A program made the translations under genes and the position numbers. Source: Phoenix dactylifera (lineage: Eukaryota > Streptophyta > Magnoliopsida > Arecales > Arecaceae). Taken from it: DNA of 64,000 nt. A model generated the notes under the pieces. That model saw only the letters and a list, made by a program, of their open reading frames with translations. It made no database searches and was not told the DNA's origin. Location of the stretch: NCBI RefSeq assembly GCF_009389715.1, contig NC_052400.1, forward strand, positions 22,683,174 to 22,747,173, read 5' to 3'. This document shows, piece after piece, positions 23,212 to 36,787 of this stretch. Each line of letters starts with the position of its first letter. Position 1 is the first letter of the stretch.

Positions 23212-25577
23212 CGTGGGGATTTTTGAGGAGTTCGTTAGTGAGTTTTGGGTTCCATGGATACTGGATCAGCTAGGTATTAGGGTGTGAGCGCTCTCCTTTC
23301 TTCGCCATCTTGGGGAATGGCTTTCCCACAGAGTTCTTCGAGTCCTCGGTGGGCCCGCACTAGGGGTGCCCGCTATCGCCCTTGCTTTTTATCATGTGCT
23401 TGGATGCGCTATCTAGGGCCCTACGGCATGCGGCAGAGTCATAGATCTTGGAGGTTTACAGACTGATGTCAGGGTCTGTTCAGATCTCGCACCTCCTCTT
23501 TGCAAATGATTATATGCTGCTGGTTAGAGTGACGAGGTGGAAAGTGAGGACGGTTCAGGATTTTCGGAGGATTACTATGATGCCTCCAGGCAGTGTGTCA
23601 ACCAGGCTAAATATGCTATTAAGGAGATTTTGGGAATGGGTGAGCACGAGGGCACGATGAGATATATGGGGGTTCCCATCACGGAGCGCCGCCTTAGGTG
23701 TAGGGACTGCTCTGATGTCAAGCTGGGTGTTAGACGTAGACTGAAGGGTTGGCAGATGGACGCTCTCTCTATGATGGGTAGAGTCACCTTGGTGCGGTCG
23801 GTGCTGAGCTCGATACCAGTATACTTGCTTGCTAAAACCCTAGTGCCATTATCTTTACCGAGGTCACTGGATCAATTATTCAGAAACTTCATCTGGGGCA
23901 GACGGGATAGTAGAGTAGGTGTCCATATGGTGGCTTGGGAGGTGGTCAGTCAGGCGCCCAGGTAGGGTGCTTTGGGGATTCACTCTCTGGTAGCGAGACA
24001 AGAGGTGCTAGCTGCGCGTCGTGTTGTTAAATTTGTCCTGGAGCCGAACATCCTATGGAGTGCTTTGTTGAGGGCCAAATATGGCACACATATGGGGGCA
24101 GCTGACTTTTGGGCGGGGCGCCACTACTCCTTCATTTGGAGGAAGATTTGCTCTCTTGTGCCGTCAGTGCTCGCGGAAACCAGATGGACCATCGGTGATG
24201 GACAATCCATCGATGTATTGAAGGACAGATGGGTGACTGAGCAGCCGCTCAGTCGATTGCCGACGATAGTGGACATGATGAGGCTAATTGGTTCGAGGGT
24301 CTATGATCTACTTATCCCTGGTGGGGGTAGGTGGAATGAGGCGCTGATCAGGGAGGCTTTTGGGGAGCAGCTGACTGAGAGGATCCTTACTAGACCACTT
24401 TCGCATCATGTTATAGAGGACAGACTGATCTGGGCGGCCCACAGAGGGCGGCGGCAGCGGCGGCGGTGGGGGGGGGGGGTTTCAAGGTGCATTCAGCATA
24501 TCTACATGTTGTGATGGGGGTGAGAGCACCCGACAGCTTGATGGAAGATGAATTTGGAGGATGCGGGTCCACCCTCGAATTGCTTTGTTCATTTAGAAGA
24601 TAGCCTAGGATTGTCTGCCGACCAAGAGCTTGCTGGCTAGGAGGGGATCAAGACCACCCCGATGTGTGTGGATTGCTCGGATTCGGTGGAGTCTGCTAGC
24701 CACGCGCTACTTGCATGCCCACGGGCTGTATTGATCTAGAGGATGGCCTCCTTTCCCCTACCGAGTTCCATGGAGTTAGTTGTTGATCTCTTAAGCCACA
24801 TGAGGGCAGCTATGAGGTCGCCAAGCATGGCTGGATGGGGCATAGCTTACGCCTATTTGGCCTACCACATCTGCCTAGACAGAAATGAAAGGATCTTCGA
24901 GAATAAGACGACTCCCCTGCGGACTGTTGTGGAAAGAGCACTCCGTCAGTCAGTTGAGGTCACTAAAGCCTCATCTAGGATGTCTAGAAAAATCTAGGGC
25001 CCCCTCTCTGCTGCTACAGCACTCAGGTCTATTCTTATCTCTTAGGTGTCCTCACTTTCTGGTCATCTCAAGGTGAATTTTGATGGCAGCTTGCTCACGG
25101 GTAGTGACAGAGTTGGCACCGCATTTGCGATCAGAGATTAGGCCTCTAAGTTGGTTGCTGAGGGGGGGGGGGCATTGCTCATTCGAGGCATCAGCGTCTG
25201 GAGCAGAGCTCAGGGCAGCATGGGAGAATGTCTCCTATGCGAGACAGGTGTTAGAGGCCGGACATATCATCCTTGAGGGTGACTCAGCATTGGTAATTGA
25301 GTCGATACTGAGGGACGGGCGAAGCGAGGCAGTTCTTCTACTCATGGGCGACATCCCTTGACTGGTGAGTCGGTGTGTGGCCTTTTGGGCCGTGCATGTG
25401 TACAGAGAGGCAAACAGGACCGCTGACTGGATCGCCTCCTACGCAGCCCATCATTTTGGAGAGATCCTCTAGACCAGCCATACTATTGTTCCTCCCCCAC
25501 TGAGTTGTATTCCTTTTTCTGCTTCTGTTGGCCTTATTCAACAAGAGATTAGTGCGAGTAGCCAGTCCAAAAAAAAA
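23212..25577 (+). mobile_element. 5'-truncated L1-type LINE
   Basis: A 12-bp target duplication AAAACCATATTC flanks the element (23200-23211 and 25578-25589), and the 3' end has a poly-A run (25569-25580). In order: the end of reverse transcriptase with SHLLFANDYMLL near 23480-23520 (FADD-type box altered), the RT C-terminal region (FIWGRRD near 23890, GDGQSIDVLKDRW near 24200), a damaged zf-RVT region, and RNase H (ILEGDSALVIESIL near 25270-25310, then HVYREANRTADWIA-like near 25400). Frames are broken several times, so it is dead. Known: 5' truncation is usual for target-primed reverse transcription. Confidence 0.9.
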
Positions 25578-25910
25578 AAAACCATATTCTCCAAAATTTG
25601 CCTCGATTGTTCTAATTTAGCTCTCAACCTTGTTAACATCATATCAAGCATGAAATGATTTTTCAAATTAATTGTTCATTAAGTAGACAACTTTCACTTG
25701 TCATACATTAAAAAGCTAAGTGCTGATCGCATGCAAACATTAAGTTATATTTGAATGAATTATGCGATTGCAAAATAATAAAACACCACACTAGTTATGC
25801 TGATTATGCTTTATTCATTTGTAGGAACAAAATTTTGGACTCTAATCCATATATACAGATGATGGGGATTGCTATGTAAAAGAAGATAGCAACAGGCTTG
25901 TTTGTTCAGT

Positions 25911-25968
25911 AGGAAGTTCAATATCCAGATTCAGTCAAGAAACAGGAGAAAATGAGAAATTAGAGAGT

Positions 25969-26035
<67 letters not shown>

Positions 26036-26270
26036 GAGGTTCAATATCCAAATACAATCAAAAAACAGGAGAATACACACACACATATACATACATGCAT
26101 AGGATGTTTAATATTCAGATTCATTCAAAAAACAGGAGAAATTAGAAATTACAGAAAAAATAATACATACATATAAAAGAACATAGCAACAGGCTTTTTG
26201 TTTTTAGGAAGTTCAATATTCAGAATCAGTCAAAAAACAAGAGAAATTAAAATTTACAGAATAAATAGTA
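25911..26270. repeat. Four-fold tandem repeat with CA/GA microsatellite
   Basis: AGTTCAATATCCAGATTCAG-like units followed by AAACAGGAGAA recur at 25911, 26035, 26103 and 26209. The first is interrupted by an (AC)n(AG)n microsatellite at about 25968-26032. Confidence 0.7.
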
Positions 26271-29200
26271 CATGCATGCATGCATATATACATAGAGAGC
26301 ACAATGGTCACCTTCTTCCAACTATTTGCCTTCTATTTCTTCTATTAATAATGATGAAAGATAAATATATAATATGGCATGACTTTAGTCTAAGTTCCAC
26401 CACTATATGTTCCTTGTACCCCTTTCAACTCAAAGCCCGCAATCATCAAAATCCTAGCGATTTCAAGCACCAGACTAAACAATCTGAATTATAAGATAAC
26501 CACGTATAAACCCCAATAACGTAAAAGCAGGTAACTGAGCAGAAACCTAAAAAATACAATCACCAAAAGTCACTTACATTTGCAATAAGATAAACACAAG
26601 CATAAAAATACTGTAATTAAAGTTTATTGATTAGCTTTACTACATGACTACCTTTAGCAAATAGCTGTAGAGCATGCAGAACTCTCCACAAATGGCAAGT
26701 TTTCATTCTTAAACCCAGATAACACCAGATGGAAACTCTCTATACCCAAGGATCTATTTTTATATGCAGATAATGGACCTTAGAAGATTCAAAATTTCTG
26801 TTTTCAAAGAATATTCAAGAAAACAACTTCATGTTTCCTCTGTGTCAGTGGTAAGACACATTCTTCATGTGGTTCTTGCTATCAGTTACATTGGTTTAGG
26901 TGGATCCATTAGCACAACCTATGCACAGCCAATGCTCCCAAAAGAGTAGAAGAATTTTAACACAGGAAAAATCTACAAAATTTCCAACAGACTGAGCAGT
27001 ACGCAATAGAATCAACATGCTGCAAGGTCTCCTCTTACATCTGCCAATGCCATGCCAACCTCTTATTTGGCACAAACAAATTCCCTGTCATAACAATCCA
27101 CATGCCTTGCGAACTTCAACTTTGGCTGCTTTCTAGAAACTGTGTAATTTTTTAGCACAATTTGGAAATTGCAACCACCAGAATACCTTGATAGGAAGTG
27201 TAAAAAACTTAGGATTTTTTTTAAAAAAAATATAGGCTGTTATAGATCTGTTTTCTCCTCTTCTATGGGTTGGAATCAAAAGATATGTGGAGGAAGGAGG
27301 GGGATCAGGGATTTAAAAAAGTAAAGTTTTCTTAACTGATATTGGATAGAAGAGAAAAGAGAAAAAGAGAGGAGCTCCAATTTAAAGGATGCGATAAGTT
27401 GTTAGATAATATAAAGTCAGCGATTAATTCTCAAATCTTTTAACTGATTTGTCATACTCAAGAAATTCTCCAGAACAAAAAGACAAAAAAGAATTCATAA
27501 ACTTGAAAAAAGTTAATGAAACAGTCAATGAAAGTCTCTCATCAGCAACTAGCTAACCATGAGCAAAATATTTTTACTGTTCTTTTTTCTTTTCCTTCCC
27601 CATCTGGGCCTTTCTGTTTCTTTATATATATAACTGGAGTGGGGCATCTGCAGCACATCCAACATAAAACAAGGATAAGTCATGTATTTTTCTTTTCTTG
27701 TTTCTTTTTTTTTTTTAAAAAGCAACAGTAAGGCATGTTACTTTTTTTTTTGCATGCAGTTTATTCTCTCTTGTGAATGGATGCAGGGCCCACAGCAGCA
27801 AAGACCTTGGACTTCAAGATTTCACAGTGCACAAAAAAGAGAGAAACATAGATTAAAATGTATGGCTGAGTAAAGGTGAGGAGACTGAATCAGATCGGAA
27901 GTTTCAAATTTTCAGAAGAGAAAAAGTCAGTGGGAATTCCAGATTCTAAAGAGAATCCAGTTTCCAAAATCTTTTTGTCCCTAGAAAAATGTTTTTTTCT
28001 TCCTTCTCACTTAAGAACTGAATATCCTTTTCGTTTTTTTTTCCCTTACATGCAGGTCTTTTTCAATGGGGACCTGCTAGTGGGAAACGTTTTAGATTTT
28101 GGGATGTATTTTTTGTTTGCTTTTATGCACATCACATATAGTGAGGCTTCAGGCTCTGAGGATGGCTTTATGCAGGTAGTCTCAAAGCCTTTCACATTTT
28201 ATATTAGGTGATTTTGCCTCTTATTTTTCCCCCCATTTTCTCGATCATCCCTATCCAAAATATTTTGTCTTTTTTCCCCCACTTCTTCTGTAGTCCTCCC
28301 GGGGATTCTTCCATTTATCTTTATTCCCCATGCTTTTAACCCCTTCATCATTGCTTCCTACCATGGTATGCTATGTTAATTGGTACAGGTGTGTACCATG
28401 CACATTATACATGATATGGTGGGCGTACTAAGTGTCAGTATGCCGAATTAACCCCCATACCAGGCATACAGACACTGTACCAAGATATAACCGGTATAGG
28501 GTCTGGTACCGCAATGGTGAACCTTGCTTCCTACAATATTCTTTCTTATCTTTTTTCCTCTACTTATTCCGCTTTAACCTTCTCTCCTCATATATCTACC
28601 TACATCTGCTTGTTCATTGCTTCATCAAGTCCATTACAGTACTAAGTGATATGGCTATCCCCCACAAGGAACTAACGCGTTGTCTTAACAAATGCATTTG
28701 CAAGATGTACCCAACCAAATTAGCATACGTAAATTCACTTGTAGGTTAGGCATGTATGAACTTTAGTTGTTGTGACAATTAGAATTTTGGAAAAGTAACC
28801 TCAATTTCACACACTTGGCCTTCTCTTATGCCAATAGCCATGCAACACTCATCCAAAAACCCCAATTGAGTAAGTTAGCCCAAACCCTTGTGCTTCAGCA
28901 CAAAGCATCCTCCTTTTCACCAGAAAATAATGTAATCACCTTTCATAACCCAGACAAAAGTGCAAGAAACATACCCCTAATACTGAGAATGCTTAACTTG
29001 CTTTTACAAATTATTTTAATAATTGATTTGAGTGGCAGGTCCATCGATGTATGTATACACATCCAACCTTACCCACAAGACTAACAATTGTGTGAATTGG
29101 CCCTCAATCAATAGCCAAAAAGAAACTGGAGAACCCAAACAAATCTGCTCACTTCTCATATCATATATGTTATAGCTAGGTTCCTACAAAATTTCATATT

Positions 29201-31030
29201 TCAATAAAAACCGAAGAACAAACTAAGCATTTAGACACTATCCAAAAAATCAGGCTCTTGAAAAACGAGAAGAGAGTCCGAACATGCAAAGTCGACAGCT
29301 TTCAAAAAATTCTGGACTTCCCACTCTCTTAAGAGGTGTCACTCTTGATGCCCTCCCACTCTCTTAACCTCAACAGCTTTCCTAACTTTAAGTGCAAGCC
29401 TAGCTGCTACAGCTTTTGATCCCCTGCATGTTTGGACCTCCATTTCATAAGGGTAAAAAGAACCCACATGACACCTACCTCTCCATCTGTTTTTTTTTTT
29501 CACCATGTCCAACCAACAATTACTTACTTTCTACAAGCACAAGACACCTATGAAAACAGAATTAGAGTTGGTATACTTTTGTTGTTGGCTAACAAGGCTG
29601 TTAATTGCCAACCAGCTATGAAAGAATGACTTTGAGGAAGAAAATGATAGAAAGAAGAAATGCTTGCATTGTATTTGTTTCTTTGAACATCATAGGTTTT
29701 ACTTCAATAAATGTTAGATTAATTTGTTTGATCCATTTGTCATTCAAAAGCCACAATCAAATCTTGGATGCAAGTACTTGGGACTGAAAGGTATAAATGC
29801 TCATGTTTATTTTTTATTTATTATTCGAACACACCCAACTTGCATGTTTCAACTGTTGCATTGACAATTATTTCTAAGAGAATCATGGGAGATTTAAGCA
29901 ATGGATTTTTTTGCAATTAGAAGACATGGTTTATTTATTTCATAATGCATAAAGTTTATCGAACAGACTTTCACATGTCCTCATGCACAAACTAAGTTCT
30001 TTCTCACCAGATTTGGTTTTCAAAAATTGTTTTTTTTTCATTGTCAGTCTTAAATGCGTTGGTGAAATACATACAACAATTTCTTTTGAACAAATCCCAC
30101 ATCTCTGTTATCATCCTAAAGCTTATCTCATAATAGCATATGTATCCTATTTGTACCACTATGCTTGCAAGGGACATATTAGTCCTTAAACAAAATTAAA
30201 TATAATATTTATAACCATTTTTTGTGGCAAGTATTTTATGGGATCTATTATTAAGTTATGGTAAATCAATAAGCATTTCATGATGCAAGATAATTTTAAT
30301 GTTATTGTACCTATTATATCCTCAAATGGTCACAAGTGCCTTCCAGTTTGCCTGGGAGCAGAATGAAACTTGTCTAGAAAGACCCTCCACTAAACCCACG
30401 AATTGGATCTCACCTCCAGTCTAGAGATGTTTAGGGATATAACAGAGTGGCATTTTGGTGCTTACAACCATCATGCTTTAAAATCACTTTCATAAATGTC
30501 ACATAAATTTTGATGTTTTAAGTTGAAGACCTTTTTTAAAATAAGTACATAGAAAAGATCGATTATAAAGCAAATCCCTTTTAACTTGACATAACTATTA
30601 TCATTTTAATTATTAGTATACTATATTAATCTATCTATAATGTGTACCATCCATTTAGTACTAAGGTTGTCAATATACGGATAGACACATTAAAATTCCT
30701 ATGGCTCCTTTTAGACTTTAGTGTTTGTTGGCATCAGGAAATTTCGCCTTGCACGTTTGTGGACCCAAGCACGCTATGTCATGAGATCATACAATAAATA
30801 GAAATACAAACATCAATATGACAATTGCAAACCATGACAACCACCATATTCTTGCTATGATAACTATGCCTTTGGAACAAAAAGCCACCTCAGGAATGAG
30901 ATAAAATGTAATGGAACACATTGTATTACTCCTAGGTACCACTTAAAAGGATAGACAAAACCATGATTAAAATTTTCCTCATGTCTTCTTTTATTTCAAT
31001 AAAAAGAATTCCTATTAAAAATCTAAATCA
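26271..31030. other. No recognised gene in 4.7 kb
   Basis: Short open frames with poly-pyrimidine-AG motifs before some of them (for example TTGCATGCAG near 27760 and TTACATGCAG near 28060), but no recognised domain. 28430-28520 contains GGTATAGG/GGTACC-type sequence related to 38560-38725. Could contain introns of a gene ending at 33772; not shown. Confidence 0.4.
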
Positions 31031-31282
31031 ACTGAATTGATGATCCCATCATTAGATCTTAAAACGATGCACGTGAATGTTAGGGTGTCCCCTTGTTGGG
31101 TACCTGGGGGTTGTGGTCCCGATCCCCGGCCCAAGCGTCCGAAGGTTGAAGATGGTGTTGGCGGATTGCCTTGGGACCGACTTGCTGGTGGGTATCGCTC
31201 TTCCTTCTTGTTGCTGTGGAACCACGCCGTGTGCTTGCCTTTGGGCTGCCGGCGGTGGGAAGAAATCAATGATGGGGCTCAA

Positions 31283-33207
31283 TGTTGAAAGGAACTTGAC
31301 TTCATTCCACTAAACAACGGAATACAAAGGACTCTTGGCAAAGGTCGGGAAGGGACCTTGCACTGCCTAAGAACAATCTAGGGGGGCTGATGTTCCCCGC
31401 CCTAGCCCAAGCCTTTCGGCCGACAATACAAAGGGGTACAACCCTTGACACTTATGCTGGAAAATCAAAGTCTAAGAGATACCTCTCAAAGGGCCCTAAT
31501 GGCTCCTTTTAATGGCCGACTGCCTTGGCTTATTTTTGGACTAAATTCAAATGATGAAGAGCTTCCTTTTCGGCCGCAATGGCCTGACCAAACTTGGCCC
31601 TTGGCTAGGCCATGTGCTGAAATGTGTTGGGCGCTCGGGATTGGCTGCTGGCTTGGCTTGTGCATGTGGCGCCTGCTGATGCTGCCATCTGCCCGTGCGC
31701 AGCCTGATTTGGTTGCTGCGCTGGGCGGTTTGGCTGTGCTTCCTGTTGTGCCGAGATAGGCTTCCTAGTTTGCCATGCCTTGCTGCTTTGGCTCGAGCTC
31801 CCTTGGATTGCTGGTGTGTCTTCCTTGCGCGCGTTCATCTGGCGGCCTGTTGCATCCTGGCCGCCCGTGTCATCCCGGGTTGGATTGCCATGGAAGAGCC
31901 TGCAGGCTCCTCCATGGATTCTGCGCGTGCGTTTCCCTGGTTTGGCTCGGCGCTGATGCTTGGCAGCCTGCCAAGTGTCCCTGCTTGCTGGGTTTGGCCG
32001 GGCGCAATCTTTTGAAAGTTTTCCTTGTTTGCGCTTGGGCGTTGATGGCTGCCACTTGTCCTTTGGCGCGCGCTGGGCTGGGCTGACAGTTGCTTTCCTT
32101 CTTTGGCCGGGCGCCTGGCCGGCGGATGGTTGCCATGTGTCCTCGGTCGCGCGCTGGGTCGGGCTGACCGTGGCTTTCCTTCTTTGGCTGGGCGCCTGGT
32201 CGGCGGATGGTTGCCATGTGTCTGCTAGCGCGCGCGGGGTCGGGCTGACTGTTGCCTTCCTTCTTTGGCTGGGCGCCTGGTCGGCGGATGGTTGCCATGT
32301 GTCCTCAGGTGCGTGCGGAGTCGAGCTGACCGTAGCCTTCCATCCTTGGCATTCGGGCGCTCGTGCGCTGGCTGGTCCGGACCCAATGTGGGCGGGTTCG
32401 GTTGCTCTGCTGTGTCCTTGGTTGGGCCCGACCCGTGCGCTGCCCTTGGGCTTGTCTGGCTGTGGCGCGCTCGGCCGAATGCAGGTCTGATCGTGCCTTG
32501 CGCCTGCTGTGCCTCCTGGTGCGTGTGTGCCCAAGTGCGCACGCATGGGCTGGTGCCCTTGACTGCCGCTCGAGCTCATGCCCATGCTTGGCGTGCGCGC
32601 AACCCACTGTTGCGCGGGCGCCAACTGCTGGCGAGAGGCGGCCTTGCCGTGTACTGGCCGACTTCCTGTCTGGTGAGGTCCGGGCGCGCCAGGTGGGCGC
32701 GGGCGCATGGTGCTGGGCGCGCCGGGCGGGCGCGGACGCAGGGCGCGGGGCGGACGCAGGGCGCGCCGGGCGGCCACGGGCGCGGGCGCAGGGCGCGGGG
32801 CGCGCCGGGCGGGCGCGGGCGCAGGGCGCGGGGCGCGCCGGGCGGGCGCGGGCGCAGGGCGCGGGGCGCGCCGGGCGGGCGTGGGCTGGCGCGTGGTCGT
32901 GCGCGCGGCCTGGGGGCCGTGCGCAGCCGGGTGCCCGAGCGGGCGCTCGGGCGTGCGCGCGAGGGTGCGCGCGGGTGCGCGCGCTGGCTGGTGCGTGCGC
33001 CGCTGGCTGCGCTGCTGCTGCAGAGGGCGCAGAACCTCGCGCAGGCGCTGGGCATGGCCTGCGCGGGGCTGCGCCGTGAGCTGGGAGTGCTGGCCACTGC
33101 TTGGGCAGACCTCCAAGCAGTGGATTTGGCCCGGGCGTTGCTCTTGGCCGAGGTTGGCCTCGGCCAAACTTGCTGAATCTTGGCTTGGCGGGCTGAGGTG
33201 GCTAACA
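31283..33207 (-). mobile_element. GC-rich LTR-like block with minisatellites
   Basis: On the minus strand the block starts TGTTAGCC (33207) and ends TTTCAACA (31283). A TATA-like ATTAAAAGG and TTGTATTCC-type segments near the end resemble LTR R-U5 sequence. Inside are a GC-rich minisatellite (32740-32880, about 33-bp units of GGGCGCGGGGCGCGCCGGGC type, three to four copies) and a second repeat (32060-32345, about 66-bp units containing TTGGCTGGGCGCCTGGTCGG, four copies). 31030-31282 is possible internal sequence. The flanks do not match (CTCAA, CCCCT), so it is not a clean solo LTR. Long open frames on both strands (31605-33176) are Ala/Pro/Arg-rich artefacts of the repeats. Confidence 0.45.
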
Positions 33208-33646
33208 CCCCTATTCTAAGCGATGCGCCACAACCCGACCTAATTATGGTGAGAAGCGAACAAGGGTTGGCTGGATCGTTATCACAAGCAACCTCCTACA
33301 ACATGACTATAGCTGATTGCAGATCGGGCCTCAGGCTTAAACTCTATTCATTTTTAATCGAGCTTCAGACCGGGCCTATTTAAAATATGATCTTTCTGTG
33401 CCCAATCTCTGCCCATGATCAGCTCTAAACATGACCCAGTTATAGTGATAAATAAGCAAGGGTTAGACGGGTCATCCATAAATGACCCGACTGAAGTGAT
33501 AAATAAGCAAATATTAGTTAGGTTATTGCTTATAATTTTAGTAGCACCCTAAGCAGGGAATAATGGTTTTTGTCAATATCTGCCAAGCTCTCTGATTTCA
33601 TAAATACAGCTTGACCTAATCTGTCTTTTTTTTCCGCTTTAATTAG

Positions 33647-33772
33647 GACCTTCAGCGAGTATTTGGCCCAATAGAGGAGGGGCATATTGCTGAGCTAGAA
33701 ATGCAGCTTCACAGATACGTGAAAGTTGTGGGAAAGGAGCTTGCTGATCATATGGTTTATGCCCTTGGATAG
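33647..33772 (+). CDS. Possible terminal coding exon of an unrecognised gene
   Basis: After a pyrimidine-rich tract and acceptor (CGCTTTAATTAG) an open stretch of 41 codons starts DLQRVFGPIEEGHI and ends DHMVYALG followed by TAG at 33770-33772. Codon use is balanced and the predicted segment is amphipathic (LEMQLHRYVKVVGKELA), so it looks like real protein, unlike its surroundings. I do not recognise the family. Upstream exons would lie left of the GC-rich LTR-like block; none could be linked. It may be an exon orphaned by that insertion. Confidence 0.4.
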   Translation, partial: DLQRVFGPIEEGHIAELEMQLHRYVKVVGKELADHMVYALG

Positions 33773-36324
33773 TTATTTTGTGATATACAAATCAACTTTT
33801 GTTGAAACTTACACTAGCATCCATTGTTGAAACTTTTTCCAGCCTTCTGTTCAGTGGTGATATTTTGGTGGAAACAAAGCCACCAAGAAAGTACCGAAGG
33901 TTGTTTTATGAGAATTAGAACATTCCTCTCTTTTCAGTGATTTTTCAAAACCATTCTATCATTAAAGAAATGGTTTCCATCATTGAGTATTTTTGGTTCC
34001 GACTATATATGACTTCAATGAAAAGAGGATTCAGTCCTTGCAGGCCTCAGCTAGGGACAATAAAATTTGACGTGGATCTGCCAACCGGCACAGAGTCATC
34101 TGAATAAAATTTATTTTTCAGTCGAGTTAGTTCTATGTTGACTGGAAATCAACCCGGTTATAAAGGTGGGTTTGGATTTAGCCCTCAAACTAAATAGAGT
34201 TATCCGGCTGGGAACTAATCAGCTTCCAGACCTAATAAAATTAACAATTCTATAGTATTTTTATGTGATATTTTTATAAAAGTATTTTTTATAAAAATAT
34301 TTTATATTGATAGGGCCCCATGGCATTTCCTAATATGAAATGATGTTTTAGTTCTTTGTTGTTAATTACTTCATCACATATTATTAAATTGCTGAATGTA
34401 TTGTAATTATGATGATACATGATAAGTTAAATTTGATTTTCTTATTTGTGAACTTTGAATATCATTCTCTGCTTTATTTTTCAGTTATATATTTGGTTGA
34501 AGAGTTAAAATTTAAATGAGTTGATAGGTAGGTATAAATTTATTTAAAATAAATAGATTTGGCATGAATTTATTTTTTTCAATCTGATTATGAATGGATA
34601 AGGTAATGGTTTGAGAGTGCTTTTTTAACTGAATATGATTAATTTAGATCCGAACCCTTCTCTCCATCTCCGCCATTCCATGTTATAGCCTAACTCATGC
34701 ACATTCAGGTTTTCAAGTATAATCATTGTGGACACCTAACAACTCTACTAGTATGGACTCTTAATTTTAATGGTCAATGCATCGAACATTTTTGATGTTA
34801 TGGATAAATGGGATTCCTGCATCACTTGTATGCTAGCTATTCATGAATTATTATAGATAAAATAATCCAAATCTTCCACTCCTTTAGCAATGGCAAAATA
34901 ATCTATAACTGTTTTTTCTTAATTTCTTTTTATTTATCATCCTCTCCCTTGATTTCTTGTCCTATTTCCCTTTTTTCATTCTGGACGAGGAATCACTCAA
35001 AAATGCCATTCAGCCGTCTTGCGCCCATTACTTTGCTTCACTTTATGGCACACTTCACGACACTAGAGAGCAATCATAATTCACCACACCAGTGGAGGGA
35101 CTTTTTGAGCAATATTTTTAGTTACGAAGCATTTTTATTTGCTCATTTCTTTGAGTCTCTTACTGGTGGCATGATTTTGAAAACTGGACCGTTCACTGAA
35201 TTGGAAAAAAATTGGATCATGAGTCACTCATTCAACCATCAGGTCAACCTGGATTGAATCATAACATCACGAGGATATAATAAATATATTACTTATTATT
35301 ATTTATGTAAAAATATATAAAAATTATATATAAAAATAAAAACTATTAGTATTTTTTAACAAATTTTGGTACTATAATAATAATAATATATTAAAAACAA
35401 AAGCATAATAAAAATAGTACTATCATCTTATTTTCTTCAAATTTATGAAACAATGATAACTATAATAAAGACAATAGCAAAAGATGAAAAAGACCATACC
35501 ATGCCACAATAGAAATTAAAAATGAACTTCAAATGTTCAAGTTTAAATAATATATATAAATTTCTTTAAGATAAAAGGAATAAAAGATACAAAAGAAAAT
35601 ATAAAAATATATTGATGTACCTATTTAGTGTCTTGCATAGTTTATAGAAGAATCAAAACTAGATATCCCTCTTCTTTGTTCTATAACAAATAAGTATTAC
35701 ATAGTTGGTCATTGATTTAAGCCATAATCCATATACATTCTACGGTCAAACCCTCGATCCATTGATCTAGCACCAAAAATTGATGAGTCCAACCAAGATA
35801 CCATAAAAAATTTTATTGGCATCAATGGTGATGCTACCTGCGATGCTAGGGACAATCATAAATCTATAGATTGTGCACCAAAGATGAATGAAACACATAA
35901 ATCCACATGAATTCACAAAATCCACAAAAAACCCTAGATGATGCTAGGGACAAACCTTATAATGGACTCGATTGCCTAAGTACTCACCTAGTGGAGAAAA
36001 ATAAAGATAAAAACACAACAATGGATGAACAAGGTTAAAAATCGACCAGTAACACCATCCACCTAGGCTTACCATCATTATCTAACATCAAATCCAATAG
36101 AGAGTTCCTCGGTGCCAAAGTTAGGTAGCCTAAGTCTGATAGGGTTGAGGAAGCCACCATAAGAGAGAAACAGGACTATTTAGAGTACGTATTGACAAAA
36201 AAGCTCAGCAAAGAGATTAGTGTCGAAGAGAGGAACATTTGGAGGGGAGATCAAGACGAGGGCACTATGCTAGGGAGAGGAGAGGAGCAATAAGCATAGT
36301 CAAAAAAAGAGAGGAGCAAAAAGT
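33773..36324. other. No recognised gene
   Basis: AT-rich non-coding sequence. 33220-33540 has repeated GACCCGA...GATAAATAAGCAA phrases. Nothing else assignable. Confidence 0.5.
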
Positions 36325-36787
36325 AAGGGTTTAGAGTTTAGAATTTAGTGTTTAGGGTATAAGATTTAGAATTTTAGGATTTAGGGTTTAAGGTTTAAGA
36401 GTTTTAGGGTTTAGGATTTTTAGGATTTTAGAGTTTAGGGTTTAGAATTTAGAGTTTAGGGTTTAGAATTTAGAGTTTAGGGTTTAGAATTTTTAGTGTT
36501 TAGGATCTTTTGGGGTTTAGGATTGGGGGTTTAGGGTTGGAGGTTAGGATTTTGGAGTTTTGAGGACCGGGGGTTTATGGGGTTGGGATTTGGGGTTAGG
36601 AGTAGGGGTTTAGGGTTTAGGATTTAGGGTTGAAGGATTGGAGTTTGGGGTTTTGGGTTTGGAGTTTGGGGTTTGAAGTTTTGGGGTTCAGGGTTCGGAA
36701 TTCGGGGTTTGGAGTTTTAGGAGTTTAGAATTTTGGTTTAGGGTTTTAGAATTTTAGGGATTAGGGTTTAGGGTTTAGGGTTTAGAA
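36325..36787 (+). repeat. Interstitial telomere-like tract 2
   Basis: Degenerate TTTAGGG/TTTAGAA units, G-rich strand on plus, with a diverged middle (GGGGTTTGGAGTTTGGGG type) and a cleaner end at 36760-36785. Confidence 0.85.

Noticed and set aside
31605..33176. 520-codon minus frame and several 100-300-codon plus frames
   Set aside because: Ala/Pro/Arg/Gln low-complexity translations of GC-rich minisatellites; all frames on both strands are open in the same place.
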